Shown in pieces: positions 41,916 through 49,568 of a DNA stretch of 64,000 nucleotides. The stretch covers positions 186,001 through 250,000 of the forward strand of contig NZ_JBIWER010000004.1 of NCBI RefSeq assembly GCF_044762655.1, given 5' to 3'. The notes beneath the pieces are model-generated. The model was not told where the DNA came from. It saw only the letters and a list, made by a program, of their open reading frames with translations, and did no database searches. The DNA comes from Psychrobacillus sp044762655. Lineage in GTDB: Bacteria; Bacillota; Bacilli; Bacillales_A; Planococcaceae. Position numbers and translations under genes: made by a program. How positions within the stretch are numbered: position 1 is the first letter of the stretch; each line of letters begins with the position of its first letter.

Positions 41916-41948
41916 ATGAAAAACATTCTACAGGTGATTGAGAAGTAA
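41916..41948 (+). other. 10-codon ORF with perfect ribosome-binding site (leader peptide or gene remnant)
   Basis: ATG 41916 lies seven bases after TTGAGGAGTGA, an excellent Shine-Dalgarno sequence. It encodes MKNILQVIEK and stops at 41948. It could be a leader peptide for the GNAT-BtuF-like operon or the stub of a truncated gene. It is preceded by TATATATACTT, a fair -10 region. Confidence 0.4.
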
Positions 41949-42018
41949 AGAGAAATTCACTTTCTTCTTTTCAATCCAATAAAAATATAAAAACTACAGG
42001 ATGAAAAGAGGAATAACT

Positions 42019-42570
42019 TTGTATCAAGACAATGAATTAGTTATCAGACCTATTAAACGTGAAGACTTAACTAGACTATGGGAATTAATGTGCAAGGACG
42101 AAAAGCCCGAGTGGAAAAAATGGGATGCCCCCTACTATGAATATAAATCAGTACCGTATGACCAATTTATGGAGAAGGCTGATTCATATATTGATAGAGA
42201 AAATTTCTGGGGAATTGAAGTAGATGGAGTATTAAGAGGAATCGTTTCTTATTATTGGGAGCATGAACCTTCTAAATGGTTGGAAATGGGCATTGGATTT
42301 CATGAAGCAGGTACTTGGGGAAAAGGATTAGGGACACGTGCTTTAAACCTTTGGATGAATCATTTATTCACTACACTACCTCTTGTCCGAGTTGGCTTTA
42401 CAACTTGGTCAGGTAATCATCGTATGATTCGAGTTGGTGAAAAACTAGGAATGACAATGGAGGCTCGTATTCGTAAAGTACGATACTATAACGGACATTA
42501 CTACGATTCGATTCGGATGGGGATTTTACGAGAAGAATGGGAAAGCTTTCTTATTAAAGGAGGGATATGA
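42019..42570 (+). CDS. GNAT acetyltransferase, RimJ/RimL type
   Basis: Acetyltransferase of 183 residues: LVIRPIKREDLTRLWELM, FWGIEVDGVLRGIVSYYWEHE, MGIGFHEAGTWGKGLGTRAL, VRVGFTTWSGNHRMIRVGEKLG and a C-terminal YYNGHYYDSIRMGILREEW. These are RimJ/RimL features and resemble spermidine or ribosomal-protein N-acetyltransferases. I prefer TTG 42019, seven bases after AAGAGG, to ATG 42001, which has no usable site. The stop overlaps the next ATG as TGATG. Confidence 0.85.
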   Translation: MYQDNELVIRPIKREDLTRLWELMCKDEKPEWKKWDAPYYEYKSVPYDQFMEKADSYIDRENFWGIEVDGVLRGIVSYYWEHEPSKWLEMGIGFHEAGTWGKGLGTRALNLWMNHLFTTLPLVRVGFTTWSGNHRMIRVGEKLGMTMEARIRKVRYYNGHYYDSIRMGILREEWESFLIKGGI

Positions 42571-43349
42571 TGGCACGTGAAGTAATAGACCACCTTGGCA
42601 GACAGGTTGTTATTCCTAAATCACCCAAGCGCATTATTTCCATCTGCCCCGCCATTACCGAAACACTTTTTTCTCTCGGCTTAGAAAAAGAAGTAATTGG
42701 CCGGACAAAATATTGCATCTTTCCTAAAGGCGCAGTTGATCTTGTATCAATTGTTGGTGGAACAAAAGAAGTAAATCTGGAGAAAGTAAAAGAACTCCAA
42801 CCAGATCTTATATTCGCTGAGAAAGAGGAAAATACAGAAGCAATGGTGCTGGCACTCGAAAAAATAGCACCGGTATTTGTATTGGAGGTAAAATCTATAA
42901 AGGATGCATATCGATTTATCACAACATTAGGTGAGGTGACAGCAACTACAGAGAACGCCAGCCTTCTCTTAACTTCTTGCCAAAAATCCTTTCAATCTAT
43001 AGAAGGTAAAGAGAACAGCAAAGCTGCATATGTTATTTGGCGAAAACCATATATGGTCGTTGGTGGGTCAACCTATATAAATGATGTGTTGCATAAAATG
43101 GGTTTTCAAAACCCTTTTACGGACGAAGAATCACGATATCCTGCTTTGACAAAAGAACAGCTAGCGGATGCTAAGCTCGATAAGCTTTTTCTTGCCTCCG
43201 AACCTTTTCCATTTCAACAAAAACACCTAGCAGAGTTCCAATCTTTTCTACCAAATACGGAAATAGTACTAGTTGATGGCGAAATGTTTTGGTATGGCTC
43301 TCGAATGCTCGTAGCTGGAGAGTATTTAGCAAAATTGGTCAAAAGCTAA
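42570..43349 (+). CDS. BtuF-like helical-backbone metal receptor without signal peptide
   Basis: Protein of 259 residues with the type III binding-protein fold: REVIDHLGRQVVIPKSPKRIISICPAITETLFSLG, ELQPDLIFAEKEENTEAM, WRKPYMVVGGSTYINDVLHKMG, RYPALTKEQLA. It looks like cobalamin or corrinoid receptors such as BtuF, yet it has no signal sequence or lipobox and begins within the fold (MAREVIDHLG). It should therefore stay in the cytoplasm. It is coupled to the GNAT gene by a TGATG overlap behind AAAGGAGGG, and no permease or ATPase lies nearby. Confidence 0.85.
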   Translation: MAREVIDHLGRQVVIPKSPKRIISICPAITETLFSLGLEKEVIGRTKYCIFPKGAVDLVSIVGGTKEVNLEKVKELQPDLIFAEKEENTEAMVLALEKIAPVFVLEVKSIKDAYRFITTLGEVTATTENASLLLTSCQKSFQSIEGKENSKAAYVIWRKPYMVVGGSTYINDVLHKMGFQNPFTDEESRYPALTKEQLADAKLDKLFLASEPFPFQQKHLAEFQSFLPNTEIVLVDGEMFWYGSRMLVAGEYLAKLVKS

Positions 43350-43370
43350 TCCCAAAAGTTTCTTAAAAGA

Positions 43371-43405
43371 CAAAACAGTGTGAAGCAATGGCTCACACTG
43401 TTTTG
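43371..43405. terminator. bidirectional terminator
   Basis: CAAAACAGTGTGA / TCACACTGTTTTG stem around AGCAATGGC, between converging genes. Confidence 0.85.
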
Positions 43406-43410
43406 TTATG

Positions 43411-44301
43411 TTATTGAGCTGATTTTAACCTTCTTGGGAGTTTCATGAATTTATTTTCACTGACAAATGTTGCACCTAAAAGCAATGCACCACCTAGCAG
43501 TTGAATAAATGTCATTTGCTCCTGCAAGATAATTACAGAGATTACTAAAGAGGTGATTGGATCTGCATAGCTTAGTGCCGCTATGCTTTGCCCTTTTATC
43601 TTCTGCATTCCAGAGAAGAAAAACAAGAATCCAATACCAGTGTGTACAAACCCTAAGATCAATATAAATGGAATGGATGAACTTGATACTTCCAAAATAC
43701 CGAATCCTTCCGTAAATAAAACATACGGAATTAGAAATATTGTAGCCATTCCAAGCTGAAGCAATGTAGTTTCTAATCCATCCATGTTTTTAATAAACTT
43801 ATTCAACAGCATTAAGGAAGCATATAATATGGCTGCCATTAAACCATAACCAATACCAATTAAATCTTCGAATCCAGATGTACTTACACTACCATTACCA
43901 ACAATGAATAACATCCCTAGCATAGCTACACTAATGCAGATTATTTTCTTAGCTGATAATTTTTCCTTAAGTACAAGTGGTGAAAGCATCAGGACAATGA
44001 CAGGTGCAAAATAGTAGCTTAATGTGGCATTGGAAATGGTCGTATACTTAAATGCTTGAAAAAGGAAAATCCAATTTCCACCTAATGCAATACTCGAAAG
44101 TATTAATACAATTGCATTTACCTTAACCAAGGCCCATGAAATTTTCTTCTTCATCATGAACATAACGGTCATTAAAAACAAACTACCAATTAAACCACGT
44201 AATAAAGCTATTTCACTCGAAGATAAATCAATGTATCTTACAAATACACCAATTGTACCGAAGATTATCATTGATAATAAAAACTGAATTTTAGATTTCA
44301 T
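43411..44301 (-). CDS. EamA/DMT-superfamily transporter
   Basis: Ten-helix transporter of 296 residues in two EamA halves. The first includes IQFLLSMIIFGTIGVFVRYI and YYFAPVIVLMLSPLVLKEKLS; the second starts GIGYGLMAAILYASLMLLNK and ends ALSYADPITSLVISVIILQEQ. This is the drug/metabolite exporter family; the substrate is unknown. The start ATG follows CGGAGGAG, preceded by a TCTGCGAAA/TTTTCGCAGA hairpin at 44317-44341. Confidence 0.88.
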   Translation of the reverse strand: MKSKIQFLLSMIIFGTIGVFVRYIDLSSSEIALLRGLIGSLFLMTVMFMMKKKISWALVKVNAIVLILSSIALGGNWIFLFQAFKYTTISNATLSYYFAPVIVLMLSPLVLKEKLSAKKIICISVAMLGMLFIVGNGSVSTSGFEDLIGIGYGLMAAILYASLMLLNKFIKNMDGLETTLLQLGMATIFLIPYVLFTEGFGILEVSSSSIPFILILGFVHTGIGFLFFFSGMQKIKGQSIAALSYADPITSLVISVIILQEQMTFIQLLGGALLLGATFVSENKFMKLPRRLKSAQ

Positions 44302-44343
44302 CGTCTACTCCTCCGAATCTGCGAAAGAGCTTTTCGCAGATGC

Positions 44344-44460
44344 TTAATCTGTTTTTAATTTTAGCTTATTGTGCACTGACTGGTCAGCTGGAGTAAACGG
44401 TGGTGGCGGTGATGTTGAAAATGGCTGCCAAATGTATTGATTGTCATTAGCTAATGGCAT
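44344..44460 (-). CDS. 38-residue Pro-rich small protein, unknown
   Basis: An ORF of 38 codons with a textbook ribosome-binding site (GGAGGAATTATT before ATG 44460). The product starts MPLANDNQYIWQPF, contains STSPPPPFTPADQ, and ends KLKLKTD. The four consecutive prolines would stall ribosomes without EF-P or a YebC2-like factor. I know no family. Position between the DMT and PhnA genes, same strand, suggests either co-transcription or its own unit. It would be missed by a 60-residue cutoff. Confidence 0.65.
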   Translation of the reverse strand: MPLANDNQYIWQPFSTSPPPPFTPADQSVHNKLKLKTD

Positions 44461-44529
44461 AATAATTCCTCCTACTCTATGATGGACTAATAGTGTAATA
44501 CTGCATTTCCCATGCCCATAATCAATTAC

Positions 44530-44868
44530 TTAAATCTTTTTCACGAATTCTGATTTTAGTTTCATCGCGCCAAATCCATCAATTTTGCAATCGATATTAT
44601 GATCTCCTTCAACTAAACGGATACTTTTTACCTTGGTACCTTGTTTTAATGTAGAAGAGCTTCCCTTTACCTTTAAGTCTTTAATAACTGTTACTGCATC
44701 TCCATCATTTAAGACATTCCCATTCGAGTCTTTAACAACTTGTTGCTCTACATTACTATCACTTTCTGCCTGCTGTGACCATTCATGTGCACACTCTGGA
44801 CAAACAAACATACTACCATCTTCATATGTATATTCTGAATTGCATTTCGGACAACTTGGTAAAGCCAT
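44530..44868 (-). CDS. PhnA-like zinc-ribbon protein (YjdM family)
   Basis: Protein of 112 residues. The N-terminal zinc ribbon CPKCNSEYTYEDGSMFVCPECAHEW supplies four Cys ligands in two CxxC pairs. The C-terminal SH3-like PhnA domain contains KDSNGNVLNDGDAVTVIKDL and ends DGFGAMKLKSEFVKK. It is often annotated as alkylphosphonate utilisation protein PhnA, but no phosphonate genes are present and a general role is more likely. The ATG follows TGGAGGAA. Confidence 0.9.
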   Translation of the reverse strand: MALPSCPKCNSEYTYEDGSMFVCPECAHEWSQQAESDSNVEQQVVKDSNGNVLNDGDAVTVIKDLKVKGSSSTLKQGTKVKSIRLVEGDHNIDCKIDGFGAMKLKSEFVKKI

Positions 44869-45019
44869 ATATTATTCCTCCATTCACTCTGTTAGTCCCA
44901 TTCTAATGTATTGCTAGCCTCCCTTCAACACGGACTTACCATTTATGGATCCAGATGTTTACCATATTCTTCCCATGGGTATCCAATAAATAAGACTATA
45001 ACGGTAGGAGTGAACTAAA

Positions 45020-45169
45020 ATGGAGGAAGAAAAACGCGTAGAAGTGCACCGTGAAGAAAAAACAGATTCTGGAATGGTTGGTGCCACGTTCATCAAATAT
45101 GCCGCCTATTTAATCATTTTCTTCGGAGTTCTTTGGTTTCTAATCTCATATGTGTTCCCCATGTTTTAA
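45020..45169 (+). CDS. 49-residue single-helix membrane protein, unknown
   Basis: A small protein with a charged head (MEEEKRVEVHREEKTDSG) and one transmembrane helix (IKYAAYLIIFFGVLWFLISY) ending VFPMF. It has the ribosome-binding site TAGGAGTGA and a clean ATG at 45020. Size and charge pattern fit the many single-pass small membrane proteins of Bacillales. I recognise no family. It stands alone between converging units. Confidence 0.75.
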   Translation: MEEEKRVEVHREEKTDSGMVGATFIKYAAYLIIFFGVLWFLISYVFPMF

Positions 45170-45179
45170 CAAGAAAACC

Positions 45180-45270
45180 AGAGGCGCCTATGTCAGCCCC
45201 GATATGCATTGGAGGAATGCCAGATAAAGGTGTTCTGAAACGACTCGAGTGGGCAAGGCGCTGGAGCTAG
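45180..45270. repeat. GC-rich intergenic repeat of another type
   Basis: The block AGAGGCGCCTATGTCAGCCC ... CGACTCGAGTGGGCAAGGCG CTGGAGCTAGAC has inverted termini (GGCGCC / GGCGCT) and is GC-richer than its flanks. It resembles a dispersed Planococcaceae intergenic repeat seen near terminators, but I cannot verify copies within this window. Confidence 0.5.
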
Positions 45271-45278
45271 ACAAATAG

Positions 45279-45324
45279 AAAAGCGATGTTTCCATTGAAC
45301 GGTGAATGGAAACATCGCTTTTTA
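45279..45324. terminator. terminator of the pyruvate oxidase gene
   Basis: AAAGCGATGTTTCCATT / AATGGAAACATCGCTTT stem with A and T flanks. Confidence 0.9.
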
Positions 45325-46932
45325 TTATTCTGTTTCTGGAAAGAAGGCTTGAGCAGTTGGTATGTTTACCAAACTCGGTCCCGCTGTCGCAATAGCTTTC
45401 TGAATGACAGATTCTAGCTCACCCTCATTATCAGCTCGGAAGGCTGTCCACCCACATGCCTCAGCAACCTTCACAAAGTCTGGATTCGTTAATTTCGTTC
45501 CTATTTCCTGTAAACCTGCTGCTTGAATTTTATCGCTTTCCATCTGCAAAGAGCCATTATTAAATACTATAACTGTAATATCTACATTGTAACGAGTAGC
45601 AGTCAATAGATCTGCAAGTACCATCTCGAGACCACCATCTCCTACAATACTAACTACTTGTCTCTCTGGTTTCTCCATTTTTGCTGCGATTGCTGCAGGT
45701 AGCCCAAAGCCCATTGAACGCCAATAACCAGAGAACAGTATGGTCTGCTTACTTTGGCGGAAATTACGATTCATCCAAACGGTTACATCTCCAGTGTCGA
45801 TCGTTAGGATAGCGTCTTCTGCAACTGACTTCTCTATTCCCCGTACAATACGTGAAGGATGTAACGGGTAATCGGTTATTTCTCCTTCTTGTTCATTCTC
45901 ATTCGCCCATTTAGTTTTAGTTTGTTCAATACGATTTAGCCAGTCGGTATTCGGCTCATATCCAGTAAAGAAATCTTGAAGAAGTGGAACAACTTGCTCT
46001 GTCTTTCCTTTTATAGCCAGTTCTACAGGAATACCGCTTGTAGAACTTTCAATATGTGTATCAATCTGAATGATTCTCGCTTTCTTTGGGACATAGCCTT
46101 CTGGCCACCACGAAACACCGGCAAGAAGTACAACATCAGCCTCTTTAAAAACTTCTGAAGCATGAGGATTTCCTCCTTCCCCAATTCCTTGTAGAAGATA
46201 TGGAGTTGCCTCCTCAAAAAGCCCTTTACCACCGAAGCTCGTAATAATACCTGCTCCCCATGTTTTAGATAAGCTTTCGATTGCCTCAGTGGCTTTCTGA
46301 GCTCCTGCACCAGCTAGAATCATTGGGAGCTTTGCTGTTTTCATCAGTTCTGCTACTTCTGTTAAATCATCACTTTGGAACGTCTCTGCTCCCTCGATTA
46401 CTTTCGGAAGTGGTCGAGCCACTGCTTGCGTTTCTTTTTCAAATAAATCCTTCGGAATAGATAAATGCGTTACCGCTCGTTGTTGCAATGAAATTTGAGT
46501 AGCTTTTTGTAGTAACTCTACAATTGCATCTTCACTTGCTAAATTTGCCGAGTAAGTAGCAAATGGTTTGAAAAGCTCTTGCTGGTCAACAAATTGCTGG
46601 AAGTCGGTTCCAATTTTATTCAATGGAGCTTGACCTGTGATCGCTAATACTGGTGCCTTGTCTGCATAGGCATCACCTAATCCGTTGAGAAGATTGGTTG
46701 CTCCAGGTCCCATCGTAGACGTACAAACGGCAAGCTTTCCCGTCAACTTTGCCTCTGCAGAAGCCATAAATGCTGCAACTGATTCATGTTTCACTGCAAT
46801 AAATTCAATCTTATCCTGTTTAGCTAATGCATCCAACAACCCAATGATTGTATCTCCGGTTACGCCATAAATACGCTTCACTCCATAGTAAGACAGCTGA
46901 TCCAACAACACTTCTGCCACTGTTTGTTTCAT
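45325..46932 (-). CDS. thiamine-diphosphate-dependent pyruvate oxidase (PoxB/YdaP-like)
   Basis: Enzyme of 535 residues in the ThDP decarboxylase family. The catalytic Glu is in FIAVKHESVAAFMAS, the ThDP and Mg motif runs from GDGGLEMVLADLLTATRYN to FNN, and the FAD-binding middle domain spans residues 190-330 (LAGAGAQKATEAIESL). The N-terminal MGPGATNLLNGLGDAYADKAP is classic. Family members oxidise pyruvate to acetate or acetyl phosphate at the membrane. B. subtilis YdaP is a sigma-B stress protein, and a matching promoter lies upstream here. Confidence 0.88.
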   Translation of the reverse strand: MKQTVAEVLLDQLSYYGVKRIYGVTGDTIIGLLDALAKQDKIEFIAVKHESVAAFMASAEAKLTGKLAVCTSTMGPGATNLLNGLGDAYADKAPVLAITGQAPLNKIGTDFQQFVDQQELFKPFATYSANLASEDAIVELLQKATQISLQQRAVTHLSIPKDLFEKETQAVARPLPKVIEGAETFQSDDLTEVAELMKTAKLPMILAGAGAQKATEAIESLSKTWGAGIITSFGGKGLFEEATPYLLQGIGEGGNPHASEVFKEADVVLLAGVSWWPEGYVPKKARIIQIDTHIESSTSGIPVELAIKGKTEQVVPLLQDFFTGYEPNTDWLNRIEQTKTKWANENEQEGEITDYPLHPSRIVRGIEKSVAEDAILTIDTGDVTVWMNRNFRQSKQTILFSGYWRSMGFGLPAAIAAKMEKPERQVVSIVGDGGLEMVLADLLTATRYNVDITVIVFNNGSLQMESDKIQAAGLQEIGTKLTNPDFVKVAEACGWTAFRADNEGELESVIQKAIATAGPSLVNIPTAQAFFPETE

Positions 46933-46970
46933 ATACTAACCACTCCTTTATATTCTCATATACTTAAAAG

Positions 46971-46996
46971 ATGCCCTTAATCCTTATGAAATAAAC
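46971..46996 (-). promoter_or_regulatory. sigma-B-type promoter for the pyruvate oxidase gene
   Basis: On the minus strand GTTTAT (46996-46991), 14 bp, GGGCAT (46976-46971). The sigma-B consensus is GTTTAA, 12-15 bp, GGGWAW. It lies about 40 bp before the ATG at 46932. Confidence 0.65.
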
Positions 46997-47195
46997 TTTT
47001 ATAAATAGGCACTGTTATAAGACATGGTTGAAGTAAATCATTAACGAATGTAGAGGAATGGGTTTCCCTATATAATTTCCCACTGGATATTTATGTGGAA
47101 ATAAATATGTTTATGAAAGCGTTCATTTAAACTAAAGTAGCAAGATAGTTAAAGAACATTTAGGGTACGTTACTTTTAAAAAGGAGGTAACCTAA

Positions 47196-47747
47196 ATGAA
47201 AAATCCTTTCTTAATTAGTTTGTATACGTTTTTATTTTCGTTCAGTCTTTCCATGTTATTGGGAAATCCTGTTTATTCACAAACTACACCTTCAGATAAA
47301 ATTGAATATTTATATCCTGCAAATAAGGAAAAAGTTTTTGATGAAACTGTAGATGAATTTTACCAGGCATTAAGAGACTTAAAGTATCCTGTACATCAGG
47401 AGCTATATCAAAGATATAAGAAGAAGCCAAAGCAACAGCAAAAACATTTGGATACTGCTCTTTTTAAAGAAATGCCTGATGCATCTATAAATATTAGGGA
47501 AAAGTTATTGATTAATGAGGTAGAGGGATTAAATTATATAACTTCAGATGAAAATATTCTTCGTCCCTACCCTGATATAGATATTAATTACCATCAGACT
47601 GTTAGCCCTGATAGGCAAGTTTATTTCTTTTATTCCTTTAAAGACACAGAAAAAGAATTTAGAGGCAGATATGCAGTATATGATGTTGAAACAAAAGAAA
47701 TGGTAGCAGGTGGAGGTACTTATATGCCAAAGTCTCCAACTTACTAG
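47196..47747 (+). CDS. secreted protein, unknown
   Basis: Exported protein of 183 residues with an N-terminal signal peptide (MKNPFLISLYTFLFSFSLSM, cleavage expected near VYSQ). The mature region is charged, with KVFDETVDEFYQALRDLKYP and a C-terminal beta part containing YFFYSFKDTEKEFRGRYAVYD and AGGGTYMP. No known domain is recognised. It has a strong AAAGGAGG site. Low GC and nearby AACTAACGG repeats suggest this stretch arrived separately from its neighbours. Confidence 0.7.
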   Translation: MKNPFLISLYTFLFSFSLSMLLGNPVYSQTTPSDKIEYLYPANKEKVFDETVDEFYQALRDLKYPVHQELYQRYKKKPKQQQKHLDTALFKEMPDASINIREKLLINEVEGLNYITSDENILRPYPDIDINYHQTVSPDRQVYFFYSFKDTEKEFRGRYAVYDVETKEMVAGGGTYMPKSPTY

Positions 47748-47936
47748 GAATACTTACTATAAAGAAGGATAAATTTAGGGGGAATAGTAAAAAGCTTGTG
47801 AACTTCCGGGTGTATTAGTAAAAAATCATGGGGTTGCCATAGGTAACTCTTCTCCATATTGAACCAACGCAGCAGGTTAGAGGAATAATCAATGGAAATA
47901 GTGTCTTTATCACAATGAATTACTGCACCATCCCCG

Positions 47937-48344
47937 CTAGCACGCCTTAGTTATATTAGTTATTTCATTTGGTTTTAACGTTCTGCTTTTTATATCAATA
48001 GTCCGCCATTCAATACTATTTTTATTACTAAAAGTGAGAGTAACTAAATCAAATGGAAAATCGTGAGCACCTTCAAATGTTATTAGCTGCACGGTGACAA
48101 TAAAGTGAGAGGGTTCTATCTTCTTTTCGATTTTGAGAATCTGTTCGCAATAATACTGCTTCGGTTTGCCGAAATGTTCTTCGAGTGCTTTGTAGGTAGA
48201 TAGAAAAAGCAAATCGAGAATCACATCATCACGTAGCTGAATTTCATCTTCAGTTACGGTTTTAGCCTGAACGTGAGAATAAGAAAAAAGAGGCAAAAAG
48301 GCAATTGAAACAGCAAGTGTGACTAAAGGCAATATTTTTTTCAT
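47937..48344 (-). CDS. secreted DUF3888 family protein
   Basis: Exported protein of 135 residues with a Sec signal ending SHVQAK. The mature domain follows the DUF3888 pattern: RDDVILDLLFLSTYKALEEHFG, YYCEQILKIEKKI, and TFEGAHDFPFDLVTLTF. DUF3888 proteins are small secreted Bacillus proteins of unknown role. The start ATG follows AAGGAGAGA. The gap on its left (47748-47936) holds only TTAG-rich repeat relics. Confidence 0.8.
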   Translation of the reverse strand: MKKILPLVTLAVSIAFLPLFSYSHVQAKTVTEDEIQLRDDVILDLLFLSTYKALEEHFGKPKQYYCEQILKIEKKIEPSHFIVTVQLITFEGAHDFPFDLVTLTFSNKNSIEWRTIDIKSRTLKPNEITNITKAC

Positions 48345-48440
48345 TTATTATCTCTCCTTTACGGCTAGTTTGTGCAGTATAAACCATTTAATGTGGTTTC
48401 ATCGTAAAGTCAGTTATCAGCTTGTGAATAAATGTACTTA

Positions 48441-48460
48441 AACTAACGGCTGCTTTAGTA
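48441..48460 (+). repeat. AACTAACGG repeat, copy 1
   Basis: AACTAACGGCTGCTTTAGTA. It differs from copy 3 at one base. It belongs to a short repeat family typical of Bacillus intergenic regions. Confidence 0.6.
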
Positions 48461-48490
48461 AAGTGACTGCCTGTAAGGGAAGCTTTTTCT

Positions 48491-48521
48491 TATTGAACTA
48501 ACGGGGCAGTTTAGTTGAATA
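48491..48521 (+). repeat. AACTAACGG repeat, copy 2, forming an inverted repeat
   Basis: TATTGAACTAA and TTAGTTGAATA are near-perfect 11-bp inverted arms around CGGGGCAGT. It lies 76 bases before the HAD gene start. Confidence 0.65.
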
Positions 48522-48596
48522 AGAAGACAATTAAATTTCTTTTAGCAGTATAATTAAATTATATTTATACACTTAATATGAAAGTGAGTGAGACTT

Positions 48597-49370
48597 TTGA
48601 GATTTGTTTTTGATTTAGATGGAACAGTTTGTTTTAAAGGGCAACCAATATCCAACAGGATACTTCATTCGTTGTCAGAGTTAACGAAAGCGGATATTGA
48701 AGTCATTTTTGCATCTGCCAGACCTATTCGAGATATGCTACCTGTCATAAACGAAGCATTTCATCATTACACAATGATTGGGGGAAATGGCTCTTTAATA
48801 TCAATAAAAGGAAAAGTAATCAAATCCAATACGTTTTCAACAAATGAAATTAATGAAATAAAGTATCTTATTAATCAATATAATGCTACTTATCTAATAG
48901 ATAGTGATTGGGATTATGCTTATACAGGCTCAGATACACACCCTATACTTCAAAATTTAGACCCCGCAAAATTAGCGAAAATGGTTAGCTTAGAGTCTCT
49001 TGATTCAGTAGTTAAAGTTCTGTTTTTAACCTCAAATAGTATGGATGAATTAGCAGAAAAACTTTCAAAACTTAATGTATATGTAAATAAACATAGTAAC
49101 GAGAATGTACTTGATATCAGCCCAAGTGGGATAAATAAATGGAGTGCATTAGAGACACTTGGGATAAAAGAAAATACATATATTGCTTTCGGGAATGATG
49201 CCAATGATATATCAATGTTTGAAAACGCATTGCATACAGTTATGATTGGCTATCACGAAAAGTTAGCTCCTTTTGCAAAAGAGACTATTTCATTGAGCGG
49301 GGATTACGAACAGGAAATCATAGAAAAAATACTTACTCTTTCAAAGGAATATAGACCAATCCAAGTATAG
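48597..49370 (+). CDS. HAD-superfamily hydrolase, Cof type
   Basis: Phosphatase of 257 residues. Motif I is FVFDLDGTV with the nucleophile Asp6; motif II is VIFASARP; motif III is the Lys in GINKWSALETLG; motif IV is AFGNDANDISMFENA with the Mg-binding Asp pair. The cap (residues 80-180) is the C2 Cof type. Such enzymes dephosphorylate sugar phosphates, FMN or PLP. I place the start at TTG 48597 (MRFVFDLDGT), which fits the family; the upstream GTG adds only three residues. It is bracketed by AACTAACGG repeats. Confidence 0.88.
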   Translation: MRFVFDLDGTVCFKGQPISNRILHSLSELTKADIEVIFASARPIRDMLPVINEAFHHYTMIGGNGSLISIKGKVIKSNTFSTNEINEIKYLINQYNATYLIDSDWDYAYTGSDTHPILQNLDPAKLAKMVSLESLDSVVKVLFLTSNSMDELAEKLSKLNVYVNKHSNENVLDISPSGINKWSALETLGIKENTYIAFGNDANDISMFENALHTVMIGYHEKLAPFAKETISLSGDYEQEIIEKILTLSKEYRPIQV

Positions 49371-49379
49371 TTCTTATTC

Positions 49380-49399
49380 AACTAACGGGTGCTTTAGTA
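49380..49399 (+). repeat. AACTAACGG repeat, copy 3
   Basis: AACTAACGGGTGCTTTAGTA, just 9 bases after the HAD gene stop, in the same orientation as copies 1 and 2. Confidence 0.6.
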
Positions 49400-49511
49400 A
49401 AAAAACGGGCATCAAAATATTATGGGCTAGGAGGCTCATTTTTAAGTTCATTTCAAATACCTTTACCTTTAACATAGATTATAAATATATGGATGGAATC
49501 GGTTAGTAACT

Positions 49512-49553
49512 AAAAAAAACGTTCATAAGGTCTCGTAAAAGACTCCATGAACG
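49512..49553 (-). terminator. terminator of azoR
   Basis: CGTTCAT / ATGAACG outer stem with inner GTCT/AGAC; on the minus strand a T8 run follows. Confidence 0.8.
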
Positions 49554-49568
49554 CTTACTTTATAATTT

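Noticed and set aside
44530..44868. PhnA as evidence of a phosphonate-degradation locus
   Set aside because: No phn transport or C-P lyase genes nearby; the name is historical for this zinc-ribbon family.
47113..47127. Possible cre site (ATGAAAGCGTTCATT) upstream of the secreted protein gene
   Set aside because: It misses the conserved 3' C of the cre consensus and the gene has no link to carbon catabolism; too weak to list.
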